NCBI GenBank assembly: GCA_012845835.1
Contig: JABAKD010000028.1
Location: forward strand, 5,676,296 to 5,740,295
Origin: Undaria pinnatifida
Taxonomy: Eukaryota; Sar; Phaeophyceae; Laminariales; Alariaceae
Direction of reading: 5' to 3'
Length of the DNA stretch: 64,000 nt
The notes beneath the pieces are model-generated. The model worked only from the letters and a program-made list of their open reading frames with translations, made no database searches and was not told the DNA's origin. Below, piece after piece: positions 21,305 to 32,594 of the stretch. The translations under genes and the position numbers were made by a program. Position 1 is the stretch's first letter. Each line of letters begins with the position of its first letter.

Positions 21305-21853
21305 TCAGTTCCGCGCTTTCGTGTCAATTTCAACGGAACCACGTACGCGAGCAGGACCACAGTTCCTCGAGTTAAACACCCAACAGCACATCATGGAGAC
21401 AAAACCTGCACCGTCTTTATCACTAACCCATCTTGGCCTCACCTGCCATGACCGCGGGACCTTCTGCACGCATGGTTCCTGCGGCGTTGCCCCCGCTCCT
21501 CGTGCGCTTCCCCCCACTGACCACGACGGTTTGACATCCATTGACACCAACGGCGGCTGCACGTGGCATTGGAACATGGCACCCGTAATGCCCGACAGAA
21601 GCACCGCGGCCGCAATGACGGCCAAGGTAATGTTCGTCCATATCGTACCCGGCCCGGTTAACTCCGTATCGATTAAACCCGGCCGTTTAGAACCCGTCGC
21701 GGTCGTGCGTGTTCCCGTGGGGCTGCCCGCAGGCGTTATGTGTGAAGTTATCCCCATGCCATACCAGCGGTGGCTCTCTCCTTCTCCCCACCGGACTCCT
21801 CCTTGCGCGTTGCTGCTCGTCTCCGCCGGTCTCCAAAAGGGCCGGCTCCACAA
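21305..21853 (-). CDS. Unrecognised minus-strand ORF with one possible membrane segment
   Basis: A 182-codon frame contains one clear hydrophobic stretch around residues 93-113 (NITLAVIAAAVLLSGITGAM), enough for a transmembrane helix, flanked by Thr/Gly-rich and Pro-rich segments. The plus strand of the same DNA is also open for 202 codons, so neither frame can be preferred with confidence. No homologous family is recognised. It lies about 600 bp upstream (in minus-strand sense) of the secreted-type ORF at 20,153-20,689 and could be part of the same gene. Confidence 0.2.
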   Translation of the reverse strand: MWSRPFWRPAETSSNAQGGVRWGEGESHRWYGMGITSHITPAGSPTGTRTTATGSKRPGLIDTELTGPGTIWTNITLAVIAAAVLLSGITGAMFQCHVQPPLVSMDVKPSWSVGGSARGAGATPQEPCVQKVPRSWQVRPRWVSDKDGAGFVSMMCCWVFNSRNCGPARVRGSVEIDTKARN

Positions 21854-24491
21854 ACACGGCCCATCTCCACCAAGCCTTCTTTCGTTCTTTCAGCTTCTTC
21901 GAGAGCATGGTCTGCTCCTATACTGCTGACATGTAGACCCCCCCATGAGGCTAGACCGAATCGGTTCGACTCTAGAGTGTTCGTTAGCTCCGAGCGGGGT
22001 AGGTTTGAAGTCATTGTATTACGTTTCGCAAACACAGAGTAGGGTCAAGCCGACAAGATGAGCTCGCTCGTGAGAGCGCACAGCAGTCTACCATAAAATA
22101 CGCCAGCCTTGTACTACTAGGCACCCATTAATAGGCCACAACCCGAACCGGCACGAAGCTGATAAGTAACTGTCATACTGAAATCCCAACTCAACAACGT
22201 CTGGTCCAATCACTCCCATGTCCTGCGACGCCGTTTGTCATAAAGAAAATACAGCCTGTGAAGACTAGCCACTCCTGTGCACATAACAAGCTCCATTGTT
22301 ATTGCAGAAAAGGAAAAGCGGCCCTGAATCCTGGGCCCTGCCTCTCTTACCCATCAACTTGTGGTGAAGGTTCACTCGACCTCTAAACACACGCCATCCT
22401 CTCAAGGCACCAACGTAATCCGCGCTGGACAAACTAACGTTTTTGGTTTAGACCCGACTCTTTTTGTGCCCAGGCATCATTTCCTGTCAACCTTTACCTT
22501 GGGTTGAACACACTTAGGACGATGACACCCCATCGGGCACGTTTTGCGCCCGACTGATTGGCAATGAAAAGTACCGATTAGGCAGGACATGATGGGCCGA
22601 ACAAGGAACGATAGCTACCTGTTCGACTTCGGGATTATGTTTGACCGCGGGATATAAATTTGAATATTTCAACATTCAAGTACGTTCTGAGTTATCTCCA
22701 GGAAATTGAAATCGACCGGTACCACGGGCCTTACAAGGAGACTCAAGAGACTGCGTGGTAGCAAACGAATGGGCTTTGAGCCTCTTCATGGCGGTGCGTG
22801 TGAGCCAAGCTAGGCAGAGACGCCCGGCATCTCTTTCTGGCATTCTGCCGTGTTTCTATGCGTACTTTGGAGGTCGTCGCTTATTCCGTAATTTGTTTTG
22901 ATGTGCTCTGCCAATCATACGTGTTGAACCTCTGTACCGGCCGCTCCAACTGTCGTGGAGATGACTCACAACCCTTTCGTTGTCGATAACCGCCACACTT
23001 TCAGCCTGCAGTCAGTCTTCAGGTCGACGTCGAAAACAAACACATGTTACGAAGGGTGAGTGTTTCGTGTTGTGCATGCAGCGAGCCCTGCCTCCACCCG
23101 CTTTTCAAGACGATCTCACGCACGGCATTGCGGGTTCGCAAGCCTGCCGCACTCACTGTACTCGTCACGGATTGGAAATGAAACGACGTCGGGTGGAATG
23201 GTGACACGCGCGGTATAAGCTGGAGGCCCTTCGAAAACCATGGCGCCCTCAACCCTGATGGTGTGTTGTATCGCCCCCAGGCAACTTATTTCCATTACGA
23301 TTTGGTGACAAGGTTGTTTGGTCCTAGTTGCGGACTGTTACAGTGAAACCTTCGCCTAACCGTTGAACAGATGCCGTTCCCGCTTTTGCCGCTGTTGTTG
23401 GTGGTGCAACACAGCAACGAGCCACAGTATGGGCGTGACCCACACTTTCCACGGTTTCTACCTTGGTCATCGTTCGCCCTAAGCGTTTGCGTCATTGGTA
23501 GTGTGTCCCTCTCATTTCATGTCACTGGCACCGGCGTGTTACATCATACTTCCTTTTGAAACAATTACTGACACGTCCTCTTCTATCTTTAGGGAATCGC
23601 CAAACAACAGTGATGAAGGTGCGATGGCGGGGGAGACCTCGAGGAAGCCGTGGTGGCCCGAGTGCTCTTGCGCGGTTAAAATGACCTGCTCGCCCGAGCT
23701 TAGTGAATAAACAGTGGAAGCTGGTACGATGAGCACCATGCTTGTAGATGAAGACCCTTCCCAACCACCGCCCACCTACCCACCCCGATGTTATTTATCC
23801 ACACCTCCATACCTCGGGAGGATGGTACTGGCGCGTGTGTTCTTTGCTGGGTATGGTGCATCTACACCCCGCGATGTAGAAGCGTCCATGATGCACCACA
23901 TCGCGCAACAGAAATCAAGGCCAGGGATGCAACCGAGGCTACACGGCCTTCGGGCGGCAAACACCCGCAACGATAAGAAACCGACCCACATACCCCACGC
24001 CCACGAATTCTCCCAACTACCCACGACGTTGTATATGTACAGGCGACGTTTGGCGACCTCCACGCGACCAAATATAGGGCGAAGGTCTCCTGGCGGTGTT
24101 CTTGGGGAGGAAGGTCACGTACATTCCACCGTTTTGTTGAGCGTTTCTGTGCAAGCACAGGGTCGGTGTAATGCCATCCGTACACACCGTTTAACAGGAA
24201 GAATAAATAGTCGCTTCAGCGCCCAAGCAGGCGTTTATGTCCAGCCATGTAGCTAACGTCACGTGCGATTCGAGTCACCAATTGACGATCGCACCATGCA
24301 AGCAAGCGTTCTATCCTCTTACACCGAATATTGGCACCACTGACGCATTCTATTCCGCGCCCTTGCCGTCGCCGCAACACACGCCCTGGTCGCTTACCCA
24401 TCCGACCCTGGTGCTGGAATTGTCGCCATCTGACGCGGAGCCACGGCTCAATGAAGCCCGACAACTCCGGCTGCTGTTTTCGACCCATTAA

Positions 24492-24719
24492 ACGAACGGG
24501 AACTTCATTGCGACCCTGGACTGCGGCATCATCGCAGGGCTGGGTCCGTTGTGGGAACAAGATGGGATGGAGGTCGTGACCTGTTGCCTGGACTCTCTCT
24601 GGGAAGGCCCCACCAGCCGGCCGGACCTGATATTCTACGGCAAGTGCTGTGCTCTACGGCGCTACGTCTTGCATAATCCCGACGACCTTTGGCTTGGAAC
24701 TCGATACTTCGTTGGCAGG
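24492..24719 (+). pseudogene. Degenerate KDZ (Kyakuja-Dileera-Zisupton) transposase core fragment
   Basis: The plus frame reads TNGNFIATLDCGIIAGLGPL, then after about 20 residues PDLIFYGKCCALRRYVLHNP, then WLGTRYFVGR before a stop. This follows the KDZ layout: a G-x-F-x-x-T-C-x-C-G-I strand, then Y-D-x-(A/S)-C-x-L-x-(R/K)-Y, then x-x-F-V-V-D-R-F-H. Two key positions are changed: the Asp of the YD..C motif is Gly (YGKCC) and the Asp of V-D-R-F-H is Gly (VGR). A stop at 24,489-24,491 closes the frame upstream. A GGCAG/GTGACA donor-like site at the 3' end could mark an intron, but I cannot place the next block with confidence (C-x-x-C-N-F...NTSQ near 25,080 is a weak candidate). KDZ enzymes catalyse DDE-type cut-and-paste transposition; this copy is inactive. 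Confidence 0.6.
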
Positions 24720-27339
24720 TGACATGGTCTTATCCCGCTTTAGACAGCCCTTCGTTGTCGGTAAATCTGGTCGTGCGTTGGCCTTCGTGATTTGTGATAC
24801 AAGGGTTGGGTATTGGTTGGACGTGTTCGACGTTCCGTGCGTGGTGACGACGAAGGTATTCTTTAAATTACCCCACGCCCCCACATTGCCCACAGTTACT
24901 GTGGCGTTGGCGTGTGGTCAATTTTCCAACGGCTCGAAGTCGACATTTTTATTGGCGTGTTGAACACGAGCATACCACGGTCGGCAAGACTAAGACGCCT
25001 ATAACGGGTTAGGTATACCCACATTTAATGGCTTCCCCAAACGTACATACGAAACGGAGCTCAACGTTACGCCACGCGTGCGTCTCTTGTAACTTCGCGG
25101 AAAACACGTCGCAAGTTAGGTTCCATATCCGGGGGCCTTCGGAGGCGGACAGTTCCGAGTTCTTCGCTCCCAAGACGCGGGATGATCCAACGTTGTGGGG
25201 CGTTGACGATGACCGCAACGAATGAATCTTGAGAAATAGTTCCATGGCAGAGAGCAGCAACTCGTGGATCCACGGTATGCCTGTTCCACGTATTGCCTAG
25301 TTTCTTTTTCTTGATAAAGCGGTCGCTCCAGTCCTTAACGCTGCCAAGTCCACCCTGGGCGATACCGATGGCTATATCGGTTCCGAAAGATCCGCGAAAG
25401 GCTAAAGCTTTGTTGGGAGTAGACAGTGAACTGATCAACGGATCCTTGTTCTTAGATTCGCGATTCTCAGTTGTTTCTCTCGCCGACGGCGTTAATTGAC
25501 GGCGTAAAACGACAGGATCATTCACCGCCACCGTTGTTGGGACACAGGCGCAACGATGATACAGAACGACTTAGCTGGCGATTGAAAAATGTGTGTGAAG
25601 ATGACGACGACGTAATCTGCACCATGCATGTTACTCCCTTTTGTCGGGGTTCTGGCACATTGTCAAGCAGATGTCTCGAGTGCTGGCAAAGTCCTTCCTC
25701 GACCAGGGCTTTTTAGTGAGAAATGAGTGCCTCGTGGGTGGGACCATGCTTGGCAAAAACCCAACCTTCGACGATTAAGCATTGGAGGCGGAGGATATCG
25801 TCTTCCGAGTGTGTGGGCGGGGTGGGGGCCCAAGTAACATTGATCGTAGGGAAGCTGGCGAGTGCTATGATCTAAAAACGACACGTTCATGATTCCTAGG
25901 GGGGGGGGCGGGGCAACGAGCGGCTGGGGAGAGGGGCGTGGAAGAGGAAGGGTGGAAGGGCGGACAGGGACTGGATTTTACTCTCTGGGGGTGGCGTGCT
26001 TGAGGGCGAGTAAATAGTTACAATTTTGACATAAATTGGTATTATTCGATGTCCGGTGTAGCCTCCTCTTGTCGTTTTCCTACCCACGGACCCACCACTC
26101 GTCGCCGACAAATCGCACGCCGGGGGTGGCTTAGGAGTGGTACACGAGCCGTTTATATTGGGGAGGTTTGAGCGCTCGGAGCGCCCGTACCTTCGCGGAG
26201 AATGTGTACAACTTATGAGGGTATGTTTACGTAGCGCGCCTGGGGCCCCGTCACCATGTCGAACGTTAATTTCTACCGGAACCTGAGTCATCAACGGAGC
26301 GGCGACGTGGATCACACATGACCACTGAAATTCGACGAACAAGTTCTAAAATTGAAAACCAAAAAGCGAAAAGACACCGTGGGCACATGTTGGGCCAAGA
26401 TCGGCCTGAGAAAAAGTCGGCAAAATAATAGTTCGAGGAGGCGAAACTTCTCGTCTGCGACAGACATCAATGGACGAAACGAACAACTGCGCCATGGAGT
26501 ATCAACTGAGCGCGCTGGTAAGGCGCTCTGACCCACACTCTCGCCACAGTGTTCACAACACGGCCGCGATATGTGGCTGGCGCGAGCCAGGCGTATGATA
26601 CAAATGCATTTGGGAGCTTGGGCGCTGCTGTGAAGAAAAGAGGGGAACAAATTCTCCTTATTATGTTTCGTTTTCACGACAGTAGTGGAACTGGGGTGAT
26701 GTCTTGATTTGATTTCTTAGAAAAACGACTTTGCAACATACATCGCATTTCCATTGTCATCGGTATTACCTTCTCGGTTTTGGTATGGCGGCGTCGATGG
26801 CGGGCGGGGAGCGTGTGGTTGGAGGCATCCTATACCGCCGAAATCGACGCTGAGGAACAAGTTTTTTTTTCCGTGCAGTAACCACACTTACACACGGTTG
26901 GGGCCCCGGAGCACAACATAACCCAAACGATTGACCACGTTAACCATGAAATATCCACACCAAACATGATAGAAGGTGCGATTAATGTTGTGATCAAATA
27001 CGGTGCCTTCTTTTTTGGATACGGAGCGTTAGGCGTTAAGTTTATTATTCCCTTTCCCGGGTACCATAGCTGTGGGGACTACAAGCACGGCGTCGCCCGA
27101 CTGCGCCTGGTGGGTTTAGGTTGCAATACATGCAGTACACCCTTCCTGAAAATTGCCGTGGAAGGACGTGCGCGTCGGGCCGTGGGTGCGTGTTTGGTAC
27201 TTGGTATCACGGCAGAACTCTCCGGAAATTCCTCGTACTTCTTCCATGGGCGTAGGTCAAGGTTGGTGGATTGCGGAACCTTCGCTTGAAGGACAATCCT
27301 CCCATAAAGATGGCGATGCAGATGTGCTACGATAAGCAC

Positions 27340-28010
27340 AATTTCCACGGAAGCGTCCATGGAAGCTGCTACCATGAACGTTTCCGCGAAAAGAAGATTA
27401 GGACCCGTTTCCGATAAATGTGCGGAAGTTTCAACGGCAGATTCGACGGACGAATCCGAAGCCGGGAAGGTGTTTCTTCATGGTAGCGTTCATGGCAACT
27501 ACCATCCAAACACTCATGACAGTAGCTTTCATGGAAGTAGCTTTCATAAAAAAAAGCTTCCGCGCAAGCGTTCTTGAAGGTAATTTTCGATAGAAGAAGC
27601 TTTCATGCAAGCTGCCGTCGAAACGCTGATGAAACATTTGATGGAAGCTTCCATGAAAGCTTCCATGAAAACAGCTTCCACGGAAGCGTCCGGGGAAGAT
27701 TTTGTGGAAGCTGCTTCCACGGACGTTTACGTTTGACTTCCATGAAAGTTGAAAGTCAAACATAAAACCGCTTCCTCAGATATGTTACTTGTAAAATATG
27801 AATTACTTCCACGAAAGCTTCCATGGAAATGGCTTTCTGTGGAAGCTGTCGTGGAAGCCGTTGAGCTTCCGTGGAAGTGGAAGCTTCCATGGAAGTCATA
27901 GTAACCTTCCTTCCGTAAGAATTTTCGTGGAAGCTTCCGTGGAAGTAGTTTCCACGAAATTTTTTGTGGAAGCTTCCATGGAAGCTTCAGTGGAAGCTTT
28001 CACGGACTCC
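27340..28010. repeat. Right GGAAGCTTCC palindromic array
   Basis: Same word set as the left array (GCTTCCATGGAAG, GCTTCCGTGGAAG, CATGAAAGCTTCC), somewhat more diverged, with a 60-bp AT-rich interruption near 27,760-27,800. It ends about 20 bp inside the right TIR. Confidence 0.9.
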
Positions 28011-28399
28011 CACGCAAAAAGCAAGCAGTACCGGAGACCGTGGTATGCTGCTCGACGGACTACATAAAATACAAATATATGTCAAACTCTTTGCATCGTG
28101 TCTTATCTCCATCCCTTACTACACCATCGCTAAACTTTTGTGCATGTATACCTAAGCCTGCGACCGGCGGCCGTCCAGGATGCCGGCGAAGCGCGTTGTA
28201 CCTCCTATGTATATGCACGTTTGTTCTCGCCTTTTGTGGCAAAAGACGTCGGCATGGAACTGAAACTACGTAGTATATTGGAAAACGGTGTTTTTATGCC
28301 CATTACCCGTGGTGCCTAGACTATAATATACACCAGAGTGCGGTAACACGTGTGCCTGGTTGGGTCAGTCGATGTCCAACGTCCAACGACTACCAGCAA

Positions 28400-28520
28400 A
28401 ACCGAATGCGGCGCAAACATTTGTTGGGGCCAACCAGCGTCTGACTACGAGAACCGAATGCGTTGCAATAATAAGCGCGTGGGCCAACCAGCGTTCGACC
28501 GCGGAAAACGAGCCTCGATG
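28400..28520. repeat. 52-bp direct repeat, two to three units
   Basis: AACCGAATGCGGCGCAA...GGGCCAACCAGCGT at 28,400 repeats at 28,452 with several differences and fades after 28,505. Confidence 0.75.
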
Positions 28521-28719
28521 CGTCTAGCCTCGTCCCTCGCCAGTCAACGTCGCAAACACCACACACCCACGTTGAGCCCTGCTTCTTTGGATAGCCGACC
28601 CCACGGGAGCAGGACATGGGACAGATCGTGTATCGGCCGTATTAATGTAACTCATTGTACAACAGCATCTGAGCGTCCGCGTCCTGAACGGCACCACCAT
28701 CATCCCCATCGACGCTCGT

Positions 28720-30060
28720 TTTGAACCCAGGTGCGGATCGTGCGCGCGATACGTCTATCGTCTGTTTATCTGCTGACTGTCGACATATCGTTTGCGCCAC
28801 ACACCTGTAGCTGCTGTACCAGACTCATCAATAGAAGAGTACACGTGTTTCTAGGGCTGAGAGGAATCCCCTCTCTCCCCTACCTCTTTCGGGGCTCAGT
28901 CTTAGGTTCGAGTATCATATTTGGGTTGTGCCAGGTTATGCCGAGCTGTGGGTGGAGCCATGCTGGATGCCGGACGTAACTCTTACATTTCTAAGACATG
29001 TATGTCATTGGTATGATACGCTAACTCGCCTAACTCACCGGTGTAGAATGCTGTATCCCTCGAGACGGCAACGAGGCTCACCCTGGCTGCTACCTTGATG
29101 CTGAAGTAACTTTCTATACAACAGGTTTCCCCCGCATTACTTGTAGTGTCCGTGTTTTCTCCCTCACAAAATAAAAAAAGCATTGCAATCATTCTCCAGC
29201 AACAATCCCTTCATCGATACAATATTTCTTGGGATGTGTCCCAGTAGTATGATCAGAATAGTCCATATGCCCGTCGTCGATGGAAATCTAGCTGCCGGGC
29301 CACGCTGCTCCAGACGCATACTCGTACGCGTATGTGCGAGAGTTTGGGGGATGGTCCCTTTCCTCTGCTGTAGTGCCCATTCCTAGCTCTTTTTCTCGTT
29401 TTTGCGGTGTGCCAGGTTGGGCTGGGGGTTAGTTAGGTGAAATCATGTCAGACGACACTTCAGCAGAGTTCACCGCGTTTTCATCACCGCGAACACAACA
29501 TAGACTATAGATTACTAAACATATTACGTAGGGTTTGGGTTAGGGTCAGGGATACTTCGGGGTGGTGAGACCGGTAAAGCCACCTCGTACATAAAGCCTT
29601 TGTCGTACATGTATGTGTGCCTTTCATGAGTGCAGTGTGTAGGATATGATGCGGTAATTAGTCAGTACAACATACAAGGCTGGCGCGGGCGGCTATACAC
29701 CGCCTGTTGCGCTCGCTCAAGCAAGCACATGCAACACAATGTAAATCAGACAGGGCAGAAGACGTTCACGACCTGATGCAATGGGCGACGTTCAAATGCC
29801 AAGAGCTAAGTAGTGCAGAAAAATCATGCTGGGCTTTCTCGTAGTGTGCGCAGAAGCAGTTGTTGGCATTATTACCACGCATTCAAAGAACAACACGAAG
29901 GAGTAAAAAAGGGCACTAAAAATTCTTGTACGTACTACTGTAAAAAGGGAATTCAAACCACAATCGATCCCAAATTAACAGCAGAGGAAAGGAAATGAAA
30001 CACCAGATACCTGGTATCAGCGTACTGGGTACGAATAATACAGCAAACGCCACGCAAAAA
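28720..30060. other. No recognisable gene; short telomere-like run
   Basis: At 29,529-29,551 a short GGGTTTGGGTTAGGGTCAGG run resembles degenerate TTTAGGG/TTAGGG repeats. A GCGCGGGCGGC...CCGCCTGTTGCGC hairpin-like segment lies near 29,685. No coding signal. Confidence 0.4.
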
Positions 30061-30087
30061 ATAATAGGAACTACAAGGGGCTTCACC

Positions 30088-30141
30088 GATGGCCTGGACG
30101 GCCGATGGCCTGGACGGCCGATGGCCTGGACGGCCGATGGT
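30088..30141. repeat. 16-bp minisatellite, three units plus a partial
   Basis: GATGGCCTGGACGGCC repeats three times perfectly from 30,088 and begins a fourth unit. Confidence 0.95.
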
Positions 30142-30462
30142 CGCAGACTAGCGTTGTGCTTAAACAATACGTAGAGGACGACGAGGCTCAGACTCAATGC
30201 CAAGACATTGAGAGCGTGCGCTCTGCACTCCACTCTAAGAAGTCTGTGACGTATGCATCTGAGAAGTCTGTGACGTAGACTATGCATTATTAATAACAGT
30301 CACTTGTTGAACAATAATTCTCCAGGTACTACAATGTAAGAACTTGCTACATCCTCGGTGTACACGTGCTCCGGACACACCCTTATATACAGGTTTTCTT
30401 GCTACTCACGCAGAACATCCCCAAAAATAAAACAAGCGTAAGATAAAGTACGCATCTTGCAA

Positions 30463-30515
30463 ACACGAGTATCGACCCTAAATTTAAAATTCGTCGAACT
30501 CGCAGCTGACGTCGA
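30463..30515. repeat. Variant TIR tip, second copy
   Basis: GAGTATCGACCCTAAATTTA then CGTCGAACTCGCAGCTGACG, matching 15,545-15,595. Confidence 0.5.
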
Positions 30516-30586
30516 TATAATAATTTTATGAAATACGTGCATACTTGAATCTTGGCAACAAACCTCACAACCGCATTGTATGCCTT

Positions 30587-30925
30587 TTTTTTTCCTTCAG
30601 CCCATTTATCATCCTCGTACTGCTGTCGCGCTGCCTCCCAGTAGTAACTCAGATCCGGGGTCACATAGCGGACCCTCCTCCCCCTTCCCCACCACGGAAC
30701 ACGCCTTTATTTTGTATCACGGGAAGACCGCAGCATTTTCTTCCCTCGTCGACTCGCGTCGAATGGTGCATACCCACGACGCTGGGCGAACTCAGCAGTT
30801 GATCATTTTTTTTCTTGTATTTTTGCAAATAAAGCCAATTATCACAACGGTGGGAATCGGACTCAAGGACCAACGCTATTATAGTAGTATTCGAGGGTAA
30901 CCACTAGCCCACCTGTGCGACTGGC
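30587..30925 (-). mobile_element. tRNA-derived SINE, copy B (most complete)
   Basis: Minus-strand SINE with head at 30,925. The A box TGGGCTAGTGG fits the Pol III consensus with one mismatch; the B-box region AGTCCGATTCC is one or two changes from consensus. The body matches copy A, and it ends in a nine-base A tail (T9 on the plus strand at 30,587). Copies A and B together suggest an ancestral A box TGGTCTAGTGG, which is the form found in many real tRNAs. Confidence 0.85.
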
Positions 30926-31181
30926 ATGATGATTTACGGCTCTGCCTACTTTGTACGAGAGGTTTGACCGCACCTCCCACGATACACCTTTGAGACAGAC
31001 GCACAGATCAACGACATAAAACTAACAGCTGTAGCACGTACCGTATACGTGATACGACGTACTGAATGATGGCAATATAGTCTATACTCTCGATACACAT
31101 CCGATATCTGACGCAGCTGCTCTATCCACGCACCTGCCCTCGCGAAGAAGAAATACGATTATTCATGTAATCTTTCATGGG

Positions 31182-31220
31182 TTGCGCTCCGCGGGCGGCT
31201 GACGCCGCCCGCTCGCGCAA
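31182..31220. repeat. GC hairpin at the edge of repeat H copy 2
   Basis: Nested inverted repeat: outer TTGCGC/GCGCAA and inner GCGGGCGGC/GCCGCCCGC with a TGAC loop. Confidence 0.85.
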
Positions 31221-31480
31221 GGAAGATTTCAATTAAATATTAATGATGGAGCAGAAATAAGAGGCACGTGATTTGGTGCAACTTGCGATTTGACAATGCC
31301 AATAGCTACTTGAGCAGAGTCGATTGCCCTGTCTGTGCTGTGCTGTGCTGCGCTGTGTGTTTGTTGGCGATGCCACGTTCTGATCGGCAGTAGTACGGGT
31401 GTAATTCGCAAAGAAAAAATCGCGAAGAAGACCGTGAGGGGTGAAAAAATCAGTGAAGAAATCATAAAGACGAGAACACC
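31215..31480. repeat. Dispersed repeat H, copy 2
   Basis: GCGCAAGGAAG, then GGCACGTGATTTGGTGCAAC, TTGGCGATGCCACG, GATCGGCAGTA and GGGTGTAATTCGC, as in copy 1. It is followed after about 385 bp by copy 3 in the same orientation. Confidence 0.8.
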
Positions 31481-31561
31481 CGCACTTAACAGTACCTGGT
31501 ACCTGGTACTTCGCATGATACCTGGTGGTATTATGTGTTTTAAAGAAAGGGCAGCGGTCCC

Positions 31562-31850
31562 GCTCCGCGGGCGACGGACGCCGCCCGCTACGCTCGCGCA
31601 AGGAAGAATGCTGCTTATACATGTAAAGGGGGCAGAAAGAAGAGGCCCATGGTTTGGGGCGGATAGCGATTTGATAACGCCAAGTGCTACTTGTGCAGAG
31701 CTAACTGCCCTGCGCTGCCCTGCGCTGCGCTGTGTCCTTATTGGCGATGTTACGTTCTCGTCGACAGAACGTGTGTAGCTTGCGCGGGGGGCGGGGGGGC
31801 GGGCATGGGGACCGAGAGAGAACAATCAACTGATGAAAACCAAAAGACGA
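31562..31850. repeat. GC hairpin plus dispersed repeat H, copy 3
   Basis: GCTCCGCGGGCG...CGCCCGCTACG hairpin, then GCGCAAGGAAGAA and the H body with GGCCCATGGTTTGGGGCGGA, TTGGCGATGTTACG and ACCGAGAGAGAACAATCAAC. Copies 2 and 3 form a loose tandem. Confidence 0.8.
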
Positions 31851-32124
31851 GTACACACCACGTATCGTACATACCGGTACCCGGTACCTGTATTATACCC
31901 GGTGCTACTGCTATATGTTCGAACGAAAGCAACACGGTGCACGACACGACACCGCAGCGCAGGGAAAGGCACGGCACGGCACGCTGTTGAGCTATATATA
32001 GCTGGGTTAAGCTAAGCTGGGGGTTGCATTTGTTGTGATTCAACGACGTAATATTACAAATCTGGTGTAGTAGTGCCGGTACGTGGTACGATACTTCGAA
32101 TGATACTGGCATGTACGAACGAAT

Positions 32125-32425
32125 AAGTACAGCAAAGCAAGCAACACAGCACAGCACGGCACGGCAAAGCACGGCAAAGCACGACGCTGCGCTCTGCTGA
32201 GCTAGTGCTATGGTGCGCTGCTGAGCTGAGCTGAGCTGATGAGCCAAGCTGAGGAACCTGACATGATACGGCAGCAGCAGTAGCACATGCACGAAGGAGC
32301 ACGTACCGCAAAGCACTCAGCACAGCACAGGACAGCACAGCACAGCACGGCACAACACAGCACAGGACCGCACAACACCGCACAGTATGGCACAGTGCTG
32401 CAGCGCACGGCAGCACACGGCAGGG
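32125..32425. repeat. CAGCA/GCACGG low-complexity tract
   Basis: Irregular mixture of CAGCACAGCA, GCACGGCA and GAGCTGAGCT words. It generates Cys/Ala-rich minus-strand ORFs with no gene-like features. Confidence 0.8.
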
Positions 32426-32594
32426 CAGGGCAGGGCAAAAAAAGGGAGCAAACATCGCGAGAAAAGTTCGAAATCGTGTTGCAGACAAAAAATTTGAAGG
32501 AAGCAACTGAAAGACAAGAAACAATTGGAAAAGCGAGCAAGAAAAACAATAGGGAAATGGTCAAAGGGGATAGTCTATACGTACACCGTTTTAT

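Larger units (their letters stand above)
16284..28030 (+). mobile_element. Candidate 11.7-kb KDZ-type DNA transposon with palindromic subterminal arrays
   Basis: The outer 40 bases are imperfect inverted repeats, matching at 31 of 40 positions without gaps. Left starts TACTATTTGCTTTTTCGGTG; the complement of the right end starts TACTGCTTGCTTTTTGCGTG. Just inside each end lies an array of several hundred bp based on GGAAGCTTCC words, and such arrays occur nowhere else in the window. A degenerate KDZ transposase core lies between them (24,492-24,719). Zisupton/KDZ elements are known to be long, with TIRs and repetitive subterminal regions, which fits. I could not find a convincing target-site duplication (TGCACCTT left, CCGGAGAC right). 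The alternative is two independent minisatellites flanking an unrelated region. Confidence 0.45.

Noticed and set aside
21321-21929. 202-codon plus ORF
   Set aside because: No domain, and the opposite strand is equally open; kept only the minus-strand alternative at low confidence because of its hydrophobic helix.
29529-29551. Telomere or interstitial telomeric array
   Set aside because: Only about 23 bases of GGGTTTGGGTTAGGG-like sequence; too short and irregular.
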